A stretch of DNA of 64,000 nt from Centroberyx gerrardi. Its lineage: Eukaryota; Chordata; Actinopteri; Beryciformes; Berycidae. The notes under the pieces are model-generated. The model had not been told where the DNA came from, ran no database searches, and worked only from the letters and a program-made list of their open reading frames with translations. How positions within the stretch are numbered: position 1 is the stretch's first letter; every line of letters starts with the position of its first letter. Below, piece after piece: positions 42,230 to 55,265 of this stretch. The stretch is from positions 16,167,725 through 16,231,724 of the forward strand of contig NC_136012.1 in assembly GCF_048128805.1 (NCBI RefSeq), read 5' to 3'. The translations under genes and the position numbers were made by a program.

Positions 42230-43919
42230 CTGAGAGAGAGAGAGAGAGAGAGAGAGAGTGAGAGAGGTGTAGGAGGGAAGAAGAAAAGCCAAAGATGGAG
42301 GAGGCGGGAAGGGTTGAGGGAGGGAGGCACGAGGCGAGAGAGAGAGGAGAGGAACAGAGAATGGAAGAGAATTTCAAGAACGCAATTAGTCATTTTTTTC
42401 ACTGAAATTACAGAACGCCAGCGCTAATTCTCTAAATTACCCGGGACATCTTCAGCAGTGAGTTCAAGTGTAACCATGGCTCCCGTGATTCTCCTCTCAT
42501 TATGTTCATCACGGGAGATGCGTGTCACCATGGTAATGCCACAGCAGCTCACAGCGTTCAGATCAGACACCGTTACAGTTGAGTGACATTATCGCCGCTT
42601 CAGGCATCACTGGGCAAATGAGACGAGACCTTATGGGCCTACACACGCCCGCAGGGCATCACCTTTTATTACAAATGCAGGGAAAGACAGTAAGATGGTT
42701 GTTTTTTAGTTGCTTTATTTTTAGTCAGTGTGCCTAAATTAGTCATGTGAAAGGATTATATTACCTATACATGGGATTTACCATCTGCTTAAGTCTAACC
42801 AGCAAGTCAAACAAAATACATTATTGTTCCCCTGAACAAACACATCTCCCTTTCCTTGTGTTGTGATTAATCATTCATGCAGAGAAACACTCATCCAGCT
42901 TTTAACAGCCAGGTGGAGTGAGTCAGGGCGTAGGTGAGTGTGTTACCTAGGTAACCAGCTCTGGTCAATAGATAACGAGAAGCTGGCTAGACACTTATCA
43001 TACTTTGACAATTATCAACGCTGATAATGATATGACAATGATTTGAACTGGTTAATGATTAACCCTTATTAAATAGTGAGGTGTTCTATCAAGATGACTC
43101 ACGGCCAAAATCTCAATTGTACAACATGCCCCTTTGATCAGCCAACAGAGGCGTATCTTGAGCCGGTTGTGAGAGCAATATCACTTCCCTGTTTGCATTT
43201 ATACATAAAGGTGAAGGTGTTCTATTCACTATGCTCTCTGGAAGCAGGTCGGCTCTCTTTGCATATGCAGTTTGAATATTTTGGAACTCGATAGCTGCTT
43301 GCCGTTTCACACCTTTTACCACAGTTTAGCGAGTTGCTCAGCTGAGAGTTGCTACTGGCTGGTTGCTACCAGCCATGATCTGGCTTGACATCACACTCTT
43401 TAATGCTGAGTCACTGAGCCTATCCAGTAACAATTCTTCTATTTTAATTCAATTCTTGTATTTTACAGTCCCAGCCAACTCTCCTCATTCAGCAAAACAC
43501 TTCTCACATTAGTAGCCTTCCAGCCAAACACATTCTGTTCTGACAGCTACTCAGCGATGACAGTCAATTCAGGGGTTCATAATCACATCAGTCTCTTTTG
43601 TATGCCTGCACCCACCTGTGTTTTTGGGAGCTTCCCCATACATGGGTCCAGGAGGTGGCCCTCCCTGCCAGCCAAACTGTTGTTGTCCGGGGTATCCATT
43701 GTAAGGAGGCTGTCCCGGGCCAGGATACGGGCCTCCGGGGCCCATGGGTCCGGCAGGGTAGTTCGGGTAGGCTGGATTAGGCTGCTCCATGTTAACGGGG
43801 TATCCTTGAGGAGGATAGCCCTGAGGAGGAAAGCCCTGCTGAGGAGGATGGCCCTGGCCTGGGTAGCCCGGAGCGGTGGGGCCGGGGCCCGGGTACGGAG
43901 GGGGCTGCTCAAAATTCAT
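42126..43919 (-). CDS. cystm1: Cysteine-rich transmembrane module-containing protein 1, two coding exons
   Basis: Small tail-anchored protein of the CYSTM family, role in vertebrates poorly defined. Joining the exons gives about 135 residues. The N-terminal 100 are rich in Pro, Gly, Gln and Tyr with GYPPQ-type repeats; the C-terminus reads TVYVVEERRRDDTGDTC and then a hydrophobic cysteine-dense segment CWTALCCCCLWDML, the defining CYSTM module. From memory the human protein is 97 residues with the same ends, so the fish Pro/Gly part is longer. The start MNFEQPPPYPGPGP matches the family; an upstream in-frame Met (MFSSQ) lies across a probable splice junction. It converges on tenm2. Confidence 0.93.
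43616..43919 (-). CDS. cystm1: cystm1 coding exon 1 (Pro/Gly-rich N-terminus)
   Basis: 304 nt from ATG (43919-43917) to donor ACACAG|GTGGGT. Carries YPPQGYPP-type repeats, then NPAYPNYPAGPMGPGGPYPG and FGWQGGPPPGPMYGEAPKNT. Ends with one base of the split Val codon. The exon begins upstream in 5' UTR; a likely acceptor TCATTCAG lies 20-25 nt before the ATG. Confidence 0.93.
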
Positions 43920-43944
43920 CTGTGAACTGAACAATCACCTGAAT

Positions 43945-46687
43945 GATGAGAGACAGAGAGAGGGGGGCATTGTTTTAATGTTAATGAGCCGACAGAGTCA
44001 ACACAAATATTCAGATGGCAGATGTGCGTCATATGGATGTACCAGCACCTGTATGTCAGATGTCGTACCAAAAGCCACATGTAACATGTTAGAAATCAAA
44101 GCAGAGTAACTTGACAGCCTTTTTGCACACATAGAAGGATATGTCACACATTAATACTAATACAAATAAAAATATATTTAATGTATTATAACATTTTTGT
44201 CCAGCAATCCAAAACTAAAGGTCTATTTTGTTCAGTAAAAGTGATCAGTGCTTGGTATTGGTATGGGCTCTGAAAAAGTGCATCAGTACATCCCTAATGT
44301 GTGTGTGTGTGTGTGCGCGCGTGCTCGATCGTGCACGTGTGCGCGCGTGTGTATGTGTGCAATTCGTTATGGATTCAGCCTCTAGAGTCACATTAGGCAA
44401 TGAATTCCTCTGAGTGCTGATATAAGTTCACAACATTTTCAGCAAGGCACCAACGTGATGCAACTGTTGCCCAGAACAGCACAATATATGGCGCATGGCT
44501 GCTGTCCCTAATCCCTACGCCACCAACCAATCACGTCTCTTCCCACCTCATGCATATTGCATTCTTATCTCTCTCTGGATGAAGCTTTTAGAGGGTGTCT
44601 TACAATACGATGTTCATACCACAGCCATCAGCTCTACCAGAGATAAACTAAACACCATTATCTTAGTGTGCACACAGAGGCTTTACAAACAGAGGAGGCA
44701 GCTTCAGGGTGTGCTATTGTATGACAAGGTGAGGCGAGCCAATTGAGCCATGGGAAAGAGAGAGAGAGAGACTGAAGTTACCATAGAGGCCAAGGCTGTA
44801 ACTTCACACTTGGTATTCCTCTTTATTCAGAAACACAGACATACAATACAAGGTGTCATGTTATCAAGATCACACTTTCATATTGTGTTTCTATGGGATG
44901 TGTGTGGCCAGTGTGGGGGATACTGTCTATCTAGGCCACCATTTATGATGACGATGTTACAATCTCCTCTTATCAAACACGGATATTTGGAAAATATGGA
45001 AAGTATGGAAGTTAGGATTCAACTGCAATTTTCTTCTCCATTCAAAGCCAGTGGAGAGTGTTATTTTACTTTATGATTTGATTCAATTTGATTTGTTTGA
45101 CAGCATTAGAAACACACCAAACATAAATCAAATCTTCAAGGCTGTCACAGAAAAGTCAGTGGCTTATTTCCGCAGGCCAACATTTGTAGTACTGTGAAAA
45201 ACAATGCACAAACAATCATCCAATCATGATCAAAATGTATCAATAGCATTAACAACCCAAAGGCATGCTGTCCACATCAACCAGGAACCATGTTTTAACC
45301 CTTGAGCCATTTTGAAAATAAATATTAGTGACCAACTTAGTGTCTGGGGCTATTTGTTCTTATCTACAGCTCCTGAGAACAAGAAAGTGCATTTCCCAAC
45401 CAAGCACTAATGGCCTCTGATGAGGTAGATCCCAGTCCATATATCATCATAACCCACATACTGTCCAGCGTCACTGAAGCTGCCCATGTAGCAATGCCAT
45501 AACAAAGGAAAGTGGGCCAGTTAGACAGAGCGCTGTGCTGCAGGCAGCTCTGCTAGCCTTCCCAGGATTCCTCTGTCACTCTGTGTATGTACACTATAAA
45601 CATCTAAATAGTACAGCAACTCCCTTCTGCTCAGCCTCTACATGTGTCCAGGCCTCTGTCTATAGAAAAGTAATAGTAACTGCACTATTGATATCCCGTG
45701 TTTAGAGGATACTTGAACTATGCTTTTCTAATTGGTAGACAGGATGTTATCGCTTTAATCTATACTTGTTATGTGCTGGGAAACCAATATTCTGCTAGGT
45801 ACAAAAGTGTAATGAATTGTAATTGCATAAGAACCAACCAGCTCTAGAGTTAAATAAAACCCACTTGATCTAATTGATTGCCCTAATTTGGTCATAAAAT
45901 TAATAACAAGGGTTTAAGGCGGCTCTTGTGTAGTGCTTCCCACCAGCGGATAACATGCTGAGTAGATTTTATATGAAGTTGCTGAATACAATGAAAGAGT
46001 AAAAGACCAAATTACAATAGACCAAAGAGGAATCAGGCCAAAGAGGAATCACACACACACACACAAAGAACTGTCAATGGAATACTTGTGTACTAACACA
46101 TGCTTAACTTCTTCTTTTAAGTTTAACCATAAGCTATCCTCTTTCTGCAGCGCTTATGACATGATGGCCAGACATCTCACCACCTGAATGTGTTCTTCAA
46201 GCTACTACTGACAGATGGCGAAGACTCGGTAACTATGGTTACGGTGTGCTCGATGAGGAACAGAGGGATCCCTGGCTGGCGTATTTGTTTTTTTTTTCCT
46301 TGAGGGCTCATGTTTCGTACATGGATTCACACACAGACACACACACAGACACACATACACACACTCATTCAGTGACACGCCTGCTCAGTCACTCAGAGTT
46401 ACCATAGTGAGCATAATTATGTACCTTAAGGCAGAAAGGAGCAGTAAAATTACACAACTACCCAACCTCTCCTTCTCCCTAATCGACATTCAGGACTGCC
46501 TGACCTTAGTTCCAACTTCCACCTATAAAGAATGAGTTATCTATAACCAACAAGGATGTTCTTGTTGGTTGGTTCTGCCCCATCAACAGGCACCTTGCAT
46601 AAATTTTATTGTATCCAAATAAATCTTCAGCAGTCTTTGGTTTCAGCTTTAGTTTTGATCATATAAGAGTTACAGGCCTTGACTGCT

Positions 46688-46733
<46 letters not shown>

Positions 46734-47559
46734 TGTGAGTTTGCATGTGTACATCATTAGTTTGGTTTATGTCTGTTGGTCTGCCAGAATATGTGAGTGA
46801 GCCCAGACAATTTGTTTCCACAACACACTACCACAGCAATAATATCACATACACACACACACAGTGCATCTGAGAGGTCTCCAACTGTGTTCAGTGGTAG
46901 CGAGCTATCTTTGAACTTCATGGGATTATATGAGAGAGAGTTTGTTATAATTGTGGCAGCACTTTTTAACAATTTACAATAGAAACAGGACTAAAAGAAA
47001 GACACTACCAGAGTAGACTAAAGAATATGATCAAATGAATCTGGGACAAACTTCAGAAAACCCATCCAGGGATGCTACTTTTAATGTGTAAATGTCAACT
47101 CTCCATTGAGTTGCTGTGAATTCCAGTATTCTGCTTACAGAATACAAGGTAGTGTTCTCACATGATATTATAAGAACTTACATGAATAAACAAATTCCCA
47201 TTGTTTATGATAGGAATTCAAACAGGAATCTTGCCTATTAAAGACACTTTACAATGTCACATTTATTGGTAAATATGACCAGAATTTACCTTAAATTTAC
47301 TCAATTATAAACAATTCTCTGTTGGCCTTATTTTCTGCGTGAAAGAGCTTCACTAATACTGTTTTTCTTATTTAAAAAAAGAAAAAAAAAGGTAATTGTA
47401 CTGGTGAGACATGCTTTTTCCATCTCAAGACATGTCTTCCAGGTGAGCTGTCCATGTATATTTGCGTTCATTCCATGTCTACAGACATCACGAGACAAAG
47501 ACAACGGCTGTATATGGAGACACCCCATTGGACCTAATTAAGAAGCAACAATCAGCACC

Positions 47560-47595
<36 letters not shown>

Positions 47596-48015
47596 GACTG
47601 AGCTGAATAATCACGACAGACGAGGTAGAATGCTAAACATTTTAAATGCTCCTTTGTTTTGCCATCATCATATTTAATGAGTTGTATTTCCTCGCCTCAT
47701 TTCCAGCAGGCCTTCTGCAGCTCCAGCTAAGGCAGCGTATGTTTATATTTACACTCAAAACGTTCATTTATTCTGACTGCTAGAATAAAGGGATTATTAT
47801 TAGTATTATTTTCATCGTGTAGCTAATCCGATAATAGGTCGTCAGTATAAGCTGTTATACCATTATACTAATACATAAGCCGAGCAGAAGTCGCACCTGC
47901 AGGCCACAGCCCAATATGCACTGTCGAGTTGCAGTTTTCCAACCCCCCCAACTTCATCACGACTATGCTCATAAAAACAGAAAATATTAGTTACCGACAG
48001 GTGCAGACCACCTAC
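43945..48015 (-). other. cystm1: Probable first intron of cystm1
   Basis: No coding exon recognised on either strand. Contains GT repeats at 44300-44350 and 46692-46730, CA at 46320-46370 and 47563-47593, and unremarkable AT-rich sequence. Confidence 0.45.
46692..46730. repeat. (GT)n microsatellite
   Basis: Pure array of about 39 bp in the probable cystm1 first intron. Confidence 0.95.
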
Positions 48016-48130
48016 CTTAGAATAAATAGTGTCCTCGTCTGTTGTAAATAGCCGCACTCTCTCTCTAGAAACAAAACCTTCGATTTTCAGTGTTTGTTTC
48101 TATTTTTTTTTACCGCATTGAGCGACCCTG
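48016..48130 (-). other. cystm1: Candidate non-coding first exon of cystm1
   Basis: On the minus strand a donor CTAAG|GTAGGT (exon end 48016) follows a stretch downstream of a CRE- and CCAAT-bearing segment. Phase and position fit a 5' UTR exon spliced to the acceptor near 43,942. The transcription start is not defined from sequence. Confidence 0.45.
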
Positions 48131-48169
48131 TCGTCTCACAAAACCCAGTGCGTATCTGTTGTGTGGGGG

Positions 48170-48420
48170 CCGTGACGTCATGTGAACGGTCAGGCACGGG
48201 GTGTTGCTGATGGGAAGGGGGGGGGGAAATCCAGTAACGGACGCCAGCGCTTGACACGTGATTGGCTGCTGTGACACTCGCCGCTGAGAGCGTCCAATCG
48301 TGAGCAAGAGCGCTGAGCCGGTGCCGGTGCACGGCGAGGGAAGCGATGACTCGTGATCATGTGACTGACTGGATAAAACATTATTACTTCACACAGCCAA
48401 TGACGGAATACACGCGGAAC
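48170..48420 (-). promoter_or_regulatory. cystm1: Probable cystm1 promoter
   Basis: GC- and CpG-richer than its surroundings. Holds a full CRE TGACGTCA (48173-48180), E-box CACGTG (48255-48260), an ATTGG (CCAAT in minus orientation, 48261-48265) and a CCAAT (48294-48298). No TATA box seen at a fitting place. Confidence 0.5.
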
Positions 48421-49643
48421 TGGAGAGTGACCAGGATGAGTGACTAATCAGTGTTAATCATTAATTAGTACCTGGAAACATTCGCCCTTGGAATTTGAAA
48501 TTTGACGTTATCATGATTGTTGAAACGTAACGTGGCAGCCCTTGCTCTTTGTCATAAATTAGGCTGCTATAATTATGCTGTTTAATTGACTAAAAAGAAT
48601 ATCACAACGTGCACCACTGCTTTGGATGAGAGACTCTCTGTTTAATTGCATCAGTGTTTTAATTCAGCAGATAGTGGGACAGTTGACCGGTTGGGCAAGG
48701 TGCAGTTCTGCTTTTCTGCCAGTAGATGTCAGTCAGTTCACAGTCTATTTTTCTTTGGGTTGTTGCTGTTCTTGTTGAGTATTGTGAAAAACTGGCTTGG
48801 CTGTTAAAGGGAAACTTGTGTGCTGTTATGTGGTTTTTTTTTTATAGTCCCACGTCTGTGTTCTATTTTTGTCTGGCAGTTCAACGTTGCCTTGCTTATC
48901 AGCAAACATAATATAAAACATACAACCAAGAACATGACCTAAATAATAATAAATAATCATATACATGAGGCGCACTTAGATTACATTTCAGCTTTGTTTT
49001 AATGAGTTTGCCTGTTATTCCTTCATCTTCTTCCACCAAAAAAAAAAAAAATGATAATGATAATTTGATGCAAGTTCATATTTTTAATACTAAAGATAAC
49101 AACGCTATGGCCTATTCATAGTATTCTGTTACATCACCACATGGCCATCTTGGTAGGAAAATAACAGGTGATTGTAATAAATTAACAGGTGATTACAATC
49201 AAACGACAAACACAGCCAATGAGCTGTGAGTATTGTAAAGCGCCATATTGGTAGGAAATGCATGGGTTAGGGTTAGGAATCACTCTTATGTCCAAAAGTA
49301 AAACCTACTCAAGTAATATTAGCAAAACTAATGAAGAAGAAGTTACAGTCTAGACTTTTAAAAGTGCTTAAAAAGTATCTACTCAAGTATAGAATGAGAG
49401 GAGTTGTGATGAGTTCCACCTCTGGCTACAAGGCCCCAATATTTTGTCTTCTGTAACCGCAAGATGTTCTGCTTTGTCTGTTTATAGAAGAGCAGCCTAT
49501 TTCTGAGTGAGTGTGTGAGTTTCTGTTATGACAAGGCAGAGCTGCGGCTCATGGGAAGCTCTCCACGTGCCGAGCTTCCACCTGACTCTCCAGTCTTGGC
49601 TTTGTCTGTGCTTGTTTATCGCTGGACGTAGTGGACAGACGTT

Positions 49644-49674
<31 letters not shown>

Positions 49675-52600
49675 TTAAACAAAGTGTAAGTGAATTGCAA
49701 CATGTAAAGACAAGGCCCTACAGCTGCACTCCATCTCCAGTGACCAGACAGTCACACAGACAGTGACACACATGCACACATCCGCTCACGCACACACACA
49801 CACACAGACACACACATACACATTCATACGTGTGTGTGTGTAAAGCAGGGACACATGCACACCAACACACACATACAGCACACACACAACAGGAGGTGGG
49901 AGTGGGAGACAGGGTTGTGAAACACCATCTCACTTCTTAAATTCTTCCATGGGACATGACACTACATAGCTAGTGGCTACAGTGTGAATATATAGTAGCA
50001 TACCAGCAGCAGCAATGACAGCTGCCATTGACAGAGGAACCTAAAGGGAAGTAGTCTCTTTCAGCAGGCAGACATGCAAAATGAGTGCGTAGTTAGTTAC
50101 AATATCAGCGGACACAGTGTTGCCTCCAACGAACAATGACCGTGTATTGAGTCTAGACATGAACACTTTAAACCATGTTTGTGAAGTTGTGCATGGACAC
50201 GTTGGTGGAAGGTTTTATTACCGGTGGCGACACATTAAGCAATAGCTGGACAGCAGCTGTTCAGAGGATGGTCTGAGACATTGTGCAACAAACAGTAAAT
50301 GAACCATAAACCTTATCCCGAGACCAAGCCAAATACCTGGCAGCACAGTACAGTCTGCATTTCTTCTCATTCTATACTTACAATATATTGGTGTATAATA
50401 AGCAGACGTGGGTCAAAGTTGTAAAGTCTTATTCTTAGTGTTTCTTTTAAGTACCAGATGTGTGGGTTTTACTGTATCAGGGCAATTCAGATAGTGGTTG
50501 GTCAGAAAAGTTGCCAAGATTTTCATAGAATTTCATGTGATTGTCTCATTGTATTGTCCTACTTGGCAAATCCCATCCATCTATCAACCAAGCAGGCTGA
50601 AACAAACCATGAAATGTATTTGCAAGCATTATTTGCTTAGATCTTATTTTTTATTTCTTTCCCTTCTTTCTTATTTCTTTTCAGTCTTTCTTTCTTTTTG
50701 CTTGTAATTTTGGTAATTTAGGAATTGAAGCTTATTTTACCGTTGCACTCCTCACGAGTCACTCTGGAAAAGAGTCAGCTAAATTCCTATAATGTAAATG
50801 TAAATGCGAGCATGTGTGCATGCATGTGTGAGACAAGCACGCTACCCACAAGCCCCCCCCTGCCCCCCCCCCCCTCCCTTCCCCATCATGATAGATGTGA
50901 CCAAACAGGCCGGGTGTTTGAGTGTCTGTTTACATCGTCACCCCGGCAATTCAGCCGCAGCCTGTACCATCAGCTTCAACGTGAGGGGCGGACAAAAATA
51001 GAGTCTCGTCCACCCACCCCCCCACAGGGAGGGGGAGTGGGGGAAACAGGGTGCAACGAGATGAAAGGGGGCCATATTTTGTCTATGGAAAAGGGCAATG
51101 GGGCAAGTTCACCAAGGTTCATTGAAACTTGTTGCTCGGTGTCATCCAAAGAAAAGTTGTTTACAGTAAGTCCAAGACCAACATTTTCCAAAACAAGACT
51201 TCTTGTATAATTTGTCTGGCAACAGATATAATCAGAGTTTCTATGAGCCTGGATAAAGCTTTCCCTATCAGGCCCCATCTGATGCAAACAGGAAATAATA
51301 CACATTGCATCAACATTTACAGAGATGGTCGCTATTTTGATTAAATGTAGTTCTACAAGTAAGATATAATTTGTATCAAGATACATTTGGAAGCCCTGCT
51401 TTTGTATTTCACAATACTCAAATTACAGTAGCTTCTAGAATAGATCAGATTCCCATAGAATATAATAGGCACTGTCAAATTCAGTTTGCATAATTTTTTT
51501 TGGCTATAGCTCAGTAATGGATACATTGTCAAGACATGTCACTAACAAGCTTGTGTGTCACATTCCCGGTCCTGATGGATGTAGCAGCAAAGACCTCGCA
51601 GCCCAGCCTAGGATCCTACTGTTAAATAAACCTCTTGAAGCAAGCCCATCTACCTGCCTATAAGGTGAAAAGACATGCAAATGTTACTCTATTAGGCTAA
51701 AACTGACTAACATAAATTAAAGACATTCCACAAAGCAGGAAGTAGCCAAGAGGTAGCCAACTCACATCACCTGTATGTGCCTCATCATCAATAGGTGACA
51801 CTTGACCTAATAAATAAATTACCATATATAAAGTAGACTCATTTATGAGTTGTTGAATTAACTAAGATAAATGCTTTACAGTAATGTTCTTACATTAGCT
51901 AAATTTCTGTGTAAAGATGTTTAAGAAAATGTTAAAACGTTGACAGAATGCCATTATTTGCAGTTTCTTCATTGTATTTTTTTATTTTTAAAACAGATTT
52001 GAACTAAATACATTTCTTGACACCAATTTTTTGTAATTTATTTTGATACATTTGATTTGCAAACAAGATATCTTTTATTTTTGCCCATCTCTGAAGATTT
52101 ATGTGTGCAACAGCCACTGTGTTTTGTGAGGTTCATACACTGCATATATAAATAGATATACAGTAAATGTCAGAGTGGCAGTGACGGTATAGGTGCAGGT
52201 TTACAGTTTTCCAAGTATCTGTATGGCTGGGGGGTGGATAGGTGAGATGGGGGAGGGGGGAGGGGGGGTGCACATGCTTGCATATACAAGTGATTTTTTA
52301 TCCCAACCCCAGTAGGTATGGGTGCACAGGTATGTGTGAGCACAAGGAGAGTGGTTTAGTGGAGTCCTTTTCACTGTAATCTGAGATAAATCAAACGGAC
52401 TCACAGTCAGGAAGCTCCTCTGACTGAGAGGGGATCTCCCAAAACTACAAGACGCAGCATGAGGTTTGCTGTGTAGTTGCACCTGCCTGTGTTCTCATGT
52501 GCACACAGCACAAGCATTCACAGACACACACTTGTTCAAACAGGCACACGTAGGTACTACATGTGCATGCTCATGCAAACATCCAAATGCACACACACTA

Positions 52601-54620
52601 TACACACTGTACACACACTGTACACACAAAATACCCATTTTACTTGTCTATTATTCTGATAAACGGACCATTATGACAGTTAACATGCTCGATCAGGTGA
52701 AGCACTATACTGACTTGCACTTACTTTTCTGCACTGAGAAGATTAGCAATAGTTTTACCTGTGTGTACAGTTATTATTTAATTTGCCGCATTGCACGATA
52801 ACACTTTAGCACACTGTGTCAGTTTAGTGGACAGTAGAAACTAACTTTGCATGCTGGAAAAAGGAATCCATAGGCCACTTCCAACAGGACTAACCCACAG
52901 GTGGGGACTGGAGCGCTCAACAATTACAGCACTAATATTTTATTATAAAGGGACGAGAATAAAACGACTAACGTTTCGGCATAACACGTGCCTTCCTCAG
53001 AGTCACAGGGACCATGAAAGTCAAAAAAAAAGAAATCAATTACACATCAATTACTTTGCATGCTCTCAAAAGCACTGCAGTGCCACACATTGGAAAAATT
53101 GCTCCCAGTCTTGTTGTCCAAGAAGATCAAAGAGCTTACTTGCCAGAAAGTCAATCTTTTCCTTGCAATGCAAATTGGTTCCCAGCCATGTCAGCAGGTC
53201 CATGGGAGTAGAACAGCTGAGCACACTGACCTACATCCCCAAGTCACACTCGACCCACAGGGACCAGCTTATCTGTTCTCATACATGTAGTATGTACAGC
53301 ACCTTAAAACTGCCTTGAAATCCAAACCGTGGAATCATCATCCTCAAAACAAATGTTTCCTGAAGGTTTTTAGGCCATGTCTAAAACTTGCATCATGAAC
53401 TCAAAATAATTTATGCATTATCAATGAATCCACGATGACATACTTGAAATGACTGCTCAAATAAAGCAACTGGCAAAACAGCAGTTACATTTAACCAGCA
53501 GGTGTAACGCCCCACCTCACTCCTGACCCCCAACCACACCCTGCAAAGTGGCTTCAATAAATCTGACCTCATTCCTCAAACTCTGCACTGCAGAGACCAG
53601 GAATACTCCTACAGTCTCTCTCTAATCTATAGATTAGTGTCTGGAACAAGCACGCATATCGATCCTGACCTAATGCTGACACAGTGTGAGAGGCTGCTGG
53701 AGCACAATATGCAGAGATCAAATTTCTCACCTTGAGCAAAAATATACTTTTGTGTCTGTTCTTACTTGTATTGGCTTAGTCTAAAGCACCTGCTCATGTG
53801 TATTGTCTGCTCAACACAGATCAATCAACAGCTCGCCAGTGTGAGGGCAGGACATTCCACCAACGTACTAAACATCATTTATGCCTCTTAATTAAATCCA
53901 TATGTAGAGTAACATACCATACATGTAACAGTTATGTAACTTTTTAGTAAGCTGCTGGACAACATCCAGGTTTCTGTGGTCACATGCTTTCAACTTCCAC
54001 AAGGTTTTATAAGGGTCAGACAGACCTGACTCATGGAGGCATACGCCCAGACAGCCTAAGCTGTAAACCAGGTACTTTTTAAGAGCATATTTCAGACCCA
54101 TTACCCACATACTATCTGGAAAAACATATTCAAGCATGGAGAACACTTATTTTCTCATAAACAACCTAGTATTCTCTTAAAAATTATACAAGGGGGGTTA
54201 AACAGGTTTCAAGGGCCAAAAGGTCACTGAACACATAAATGACCATGTAAAACTTCTCTAACTCAGTTGAGAGTAAACAGCTAAAAATGTACGTACATAG
54301 TAGCTTGTATAAGGTTGGTTACAGATGAGATCTTGCCCTACAAATAAATGCTTGTGATCAGCATGCAACATACTGTAGCCTGGAAGTGCTATGTGGTTGA
54401 GATTTGTGCGATATAATTCAACTCTGTGATAAGATAAATGCAATGTAGCAGGAGTGCAGTATAGGGGAAGGAACACATGCATATATAAATGAGTCTGAAT
54501 GTTTTCAGGTCGTGCAACTGCATACTAAATTATTTCTGTAATGTATAACACGTAAAATAATGTGTTAGTGTTGATAGTGTTTTCTACATTTAAATAAAAC
54601 ACAAAAAAAAGACACAAATG
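48421..54620. other. Intergenic region between cystm1 and the 4E-BP gene
   Basis: No coding exon recognised. Holds CA repeats (49648-49673, 49790-49815), a C-rich run (50852-50878), G-rich spots at 51020 and 52250, and the Penelope-type motif near 52,980. Confidence 0.5.
52955..53010 (-). ncRNA. Hammerhead-ribozyme-like core of a Penelope-like element relic
   Basis: Minus-strand reading gives CUGAGGA (53000-52994), a stem-loop GGCA...UGCC, GAAA (52977-52974) and a three-base stem ACG/CGU with loop UUAGU (52974-52964), the order of a type I hammerhead. The phrase CTGANGAAGGC...GCCGAAACGT is widespread in Penelope-like retroelements of fish. Stem I does not pair convincingly, so this copy is probably degenerate. 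No reverse transcriptase frame is nearby. Confidence 0.5.
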
Positions 54621-54624
54621 TTGA

Positions 54625-55236
54625 CAGTTTGATTTTTTTAATTTTTTTGTATTATTTGAAATTATTCACATTTTATCTCTCCCTCCATAGAAAAACAAGG
54701 AGCCGATTTTCAGTAGGCACTCGTCCCCCAAGTTAGGAGACCCTTGTACGGCCATCACAAGGGAATAAGCTTTCCGTTTTGGGGAAAAAACAAAACAAAC
54801 AAAACTGATGCCTGCAGTGAAAAACCCTACTTTACATGTCTTACTGTAATCATTTTATATTCCCCAGCTTAAAAAATAGGCTACATAGTACCATAGTCTT
54901 ATTTACAAAAGAAAAAGATAAAAATAAAAAATAAAATAAAAAAGTGAAATCAAAACCGATCATTTCCTTCCTGCTGCTGCTCTGAAGTGAGAGTGCAACC
55001 AATCTTCTCATTTAATGGCCATCCTCTGCTCAATACTCTGGCGCTTTTTTTTTTTTTAGGGTCAACAACACCCTACAGTTTTCTTTCTTTTTTTCTCTTT
55101 TTGGTTCCTCAAAAAGGTTTTTAAAAAAAGGAAGTGGAAAAAAAAAAAACGCTTAATATGCAACGCATAACGGTCATTAGAACCACAGAGGCGCTGGAAC
55201 TAAAACATAACTCTCCACAGGAGGTAAAACTGGAGC
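54625..55236 (-). other. eif4ebp3l: eif4ebp3-like 3' UTR (probable)
   Basis: AT-rich minus-strand sequence with long A/T runs. An ATTAAA (TTTAAT on + near 54,637-54,642) is a candidate poly(A) signal, and the end is estimated from it. Confidence 0.4.
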
Positions 55237-55265
55237 TCAGATGTCCATCTCAAACTGGTTGTCAT
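55237..55265 (-). CDS. eif4ebp3l: eif4ebp3-like exon 3 (TOS motif)
   Basis: 29-nt coding part, acceptor CTCTAACAG, encoding DDNQFEMDI then TGA. The TOS motif FEMDI is intact. The 3' UTR continues towards lower coordinates. Confidence 0.95.

Noticed and set aside
45381..45490. Short minus-strand protein-like stretch (MGSFSDAGQYVGYDDIW)
   Set aside because: Only about 27 residues before a stop, no flanking splice logic and no family recognised.
49260..49277. GGGTTAGGGTTAGG, telomere-like repeat
   Set aside because: Two units only; common by chance and not an interstitial telomere array.
52851..53318. 155-codon + strand open frame
   Set aside because: Covers the Penelope-type relic and has no domain.
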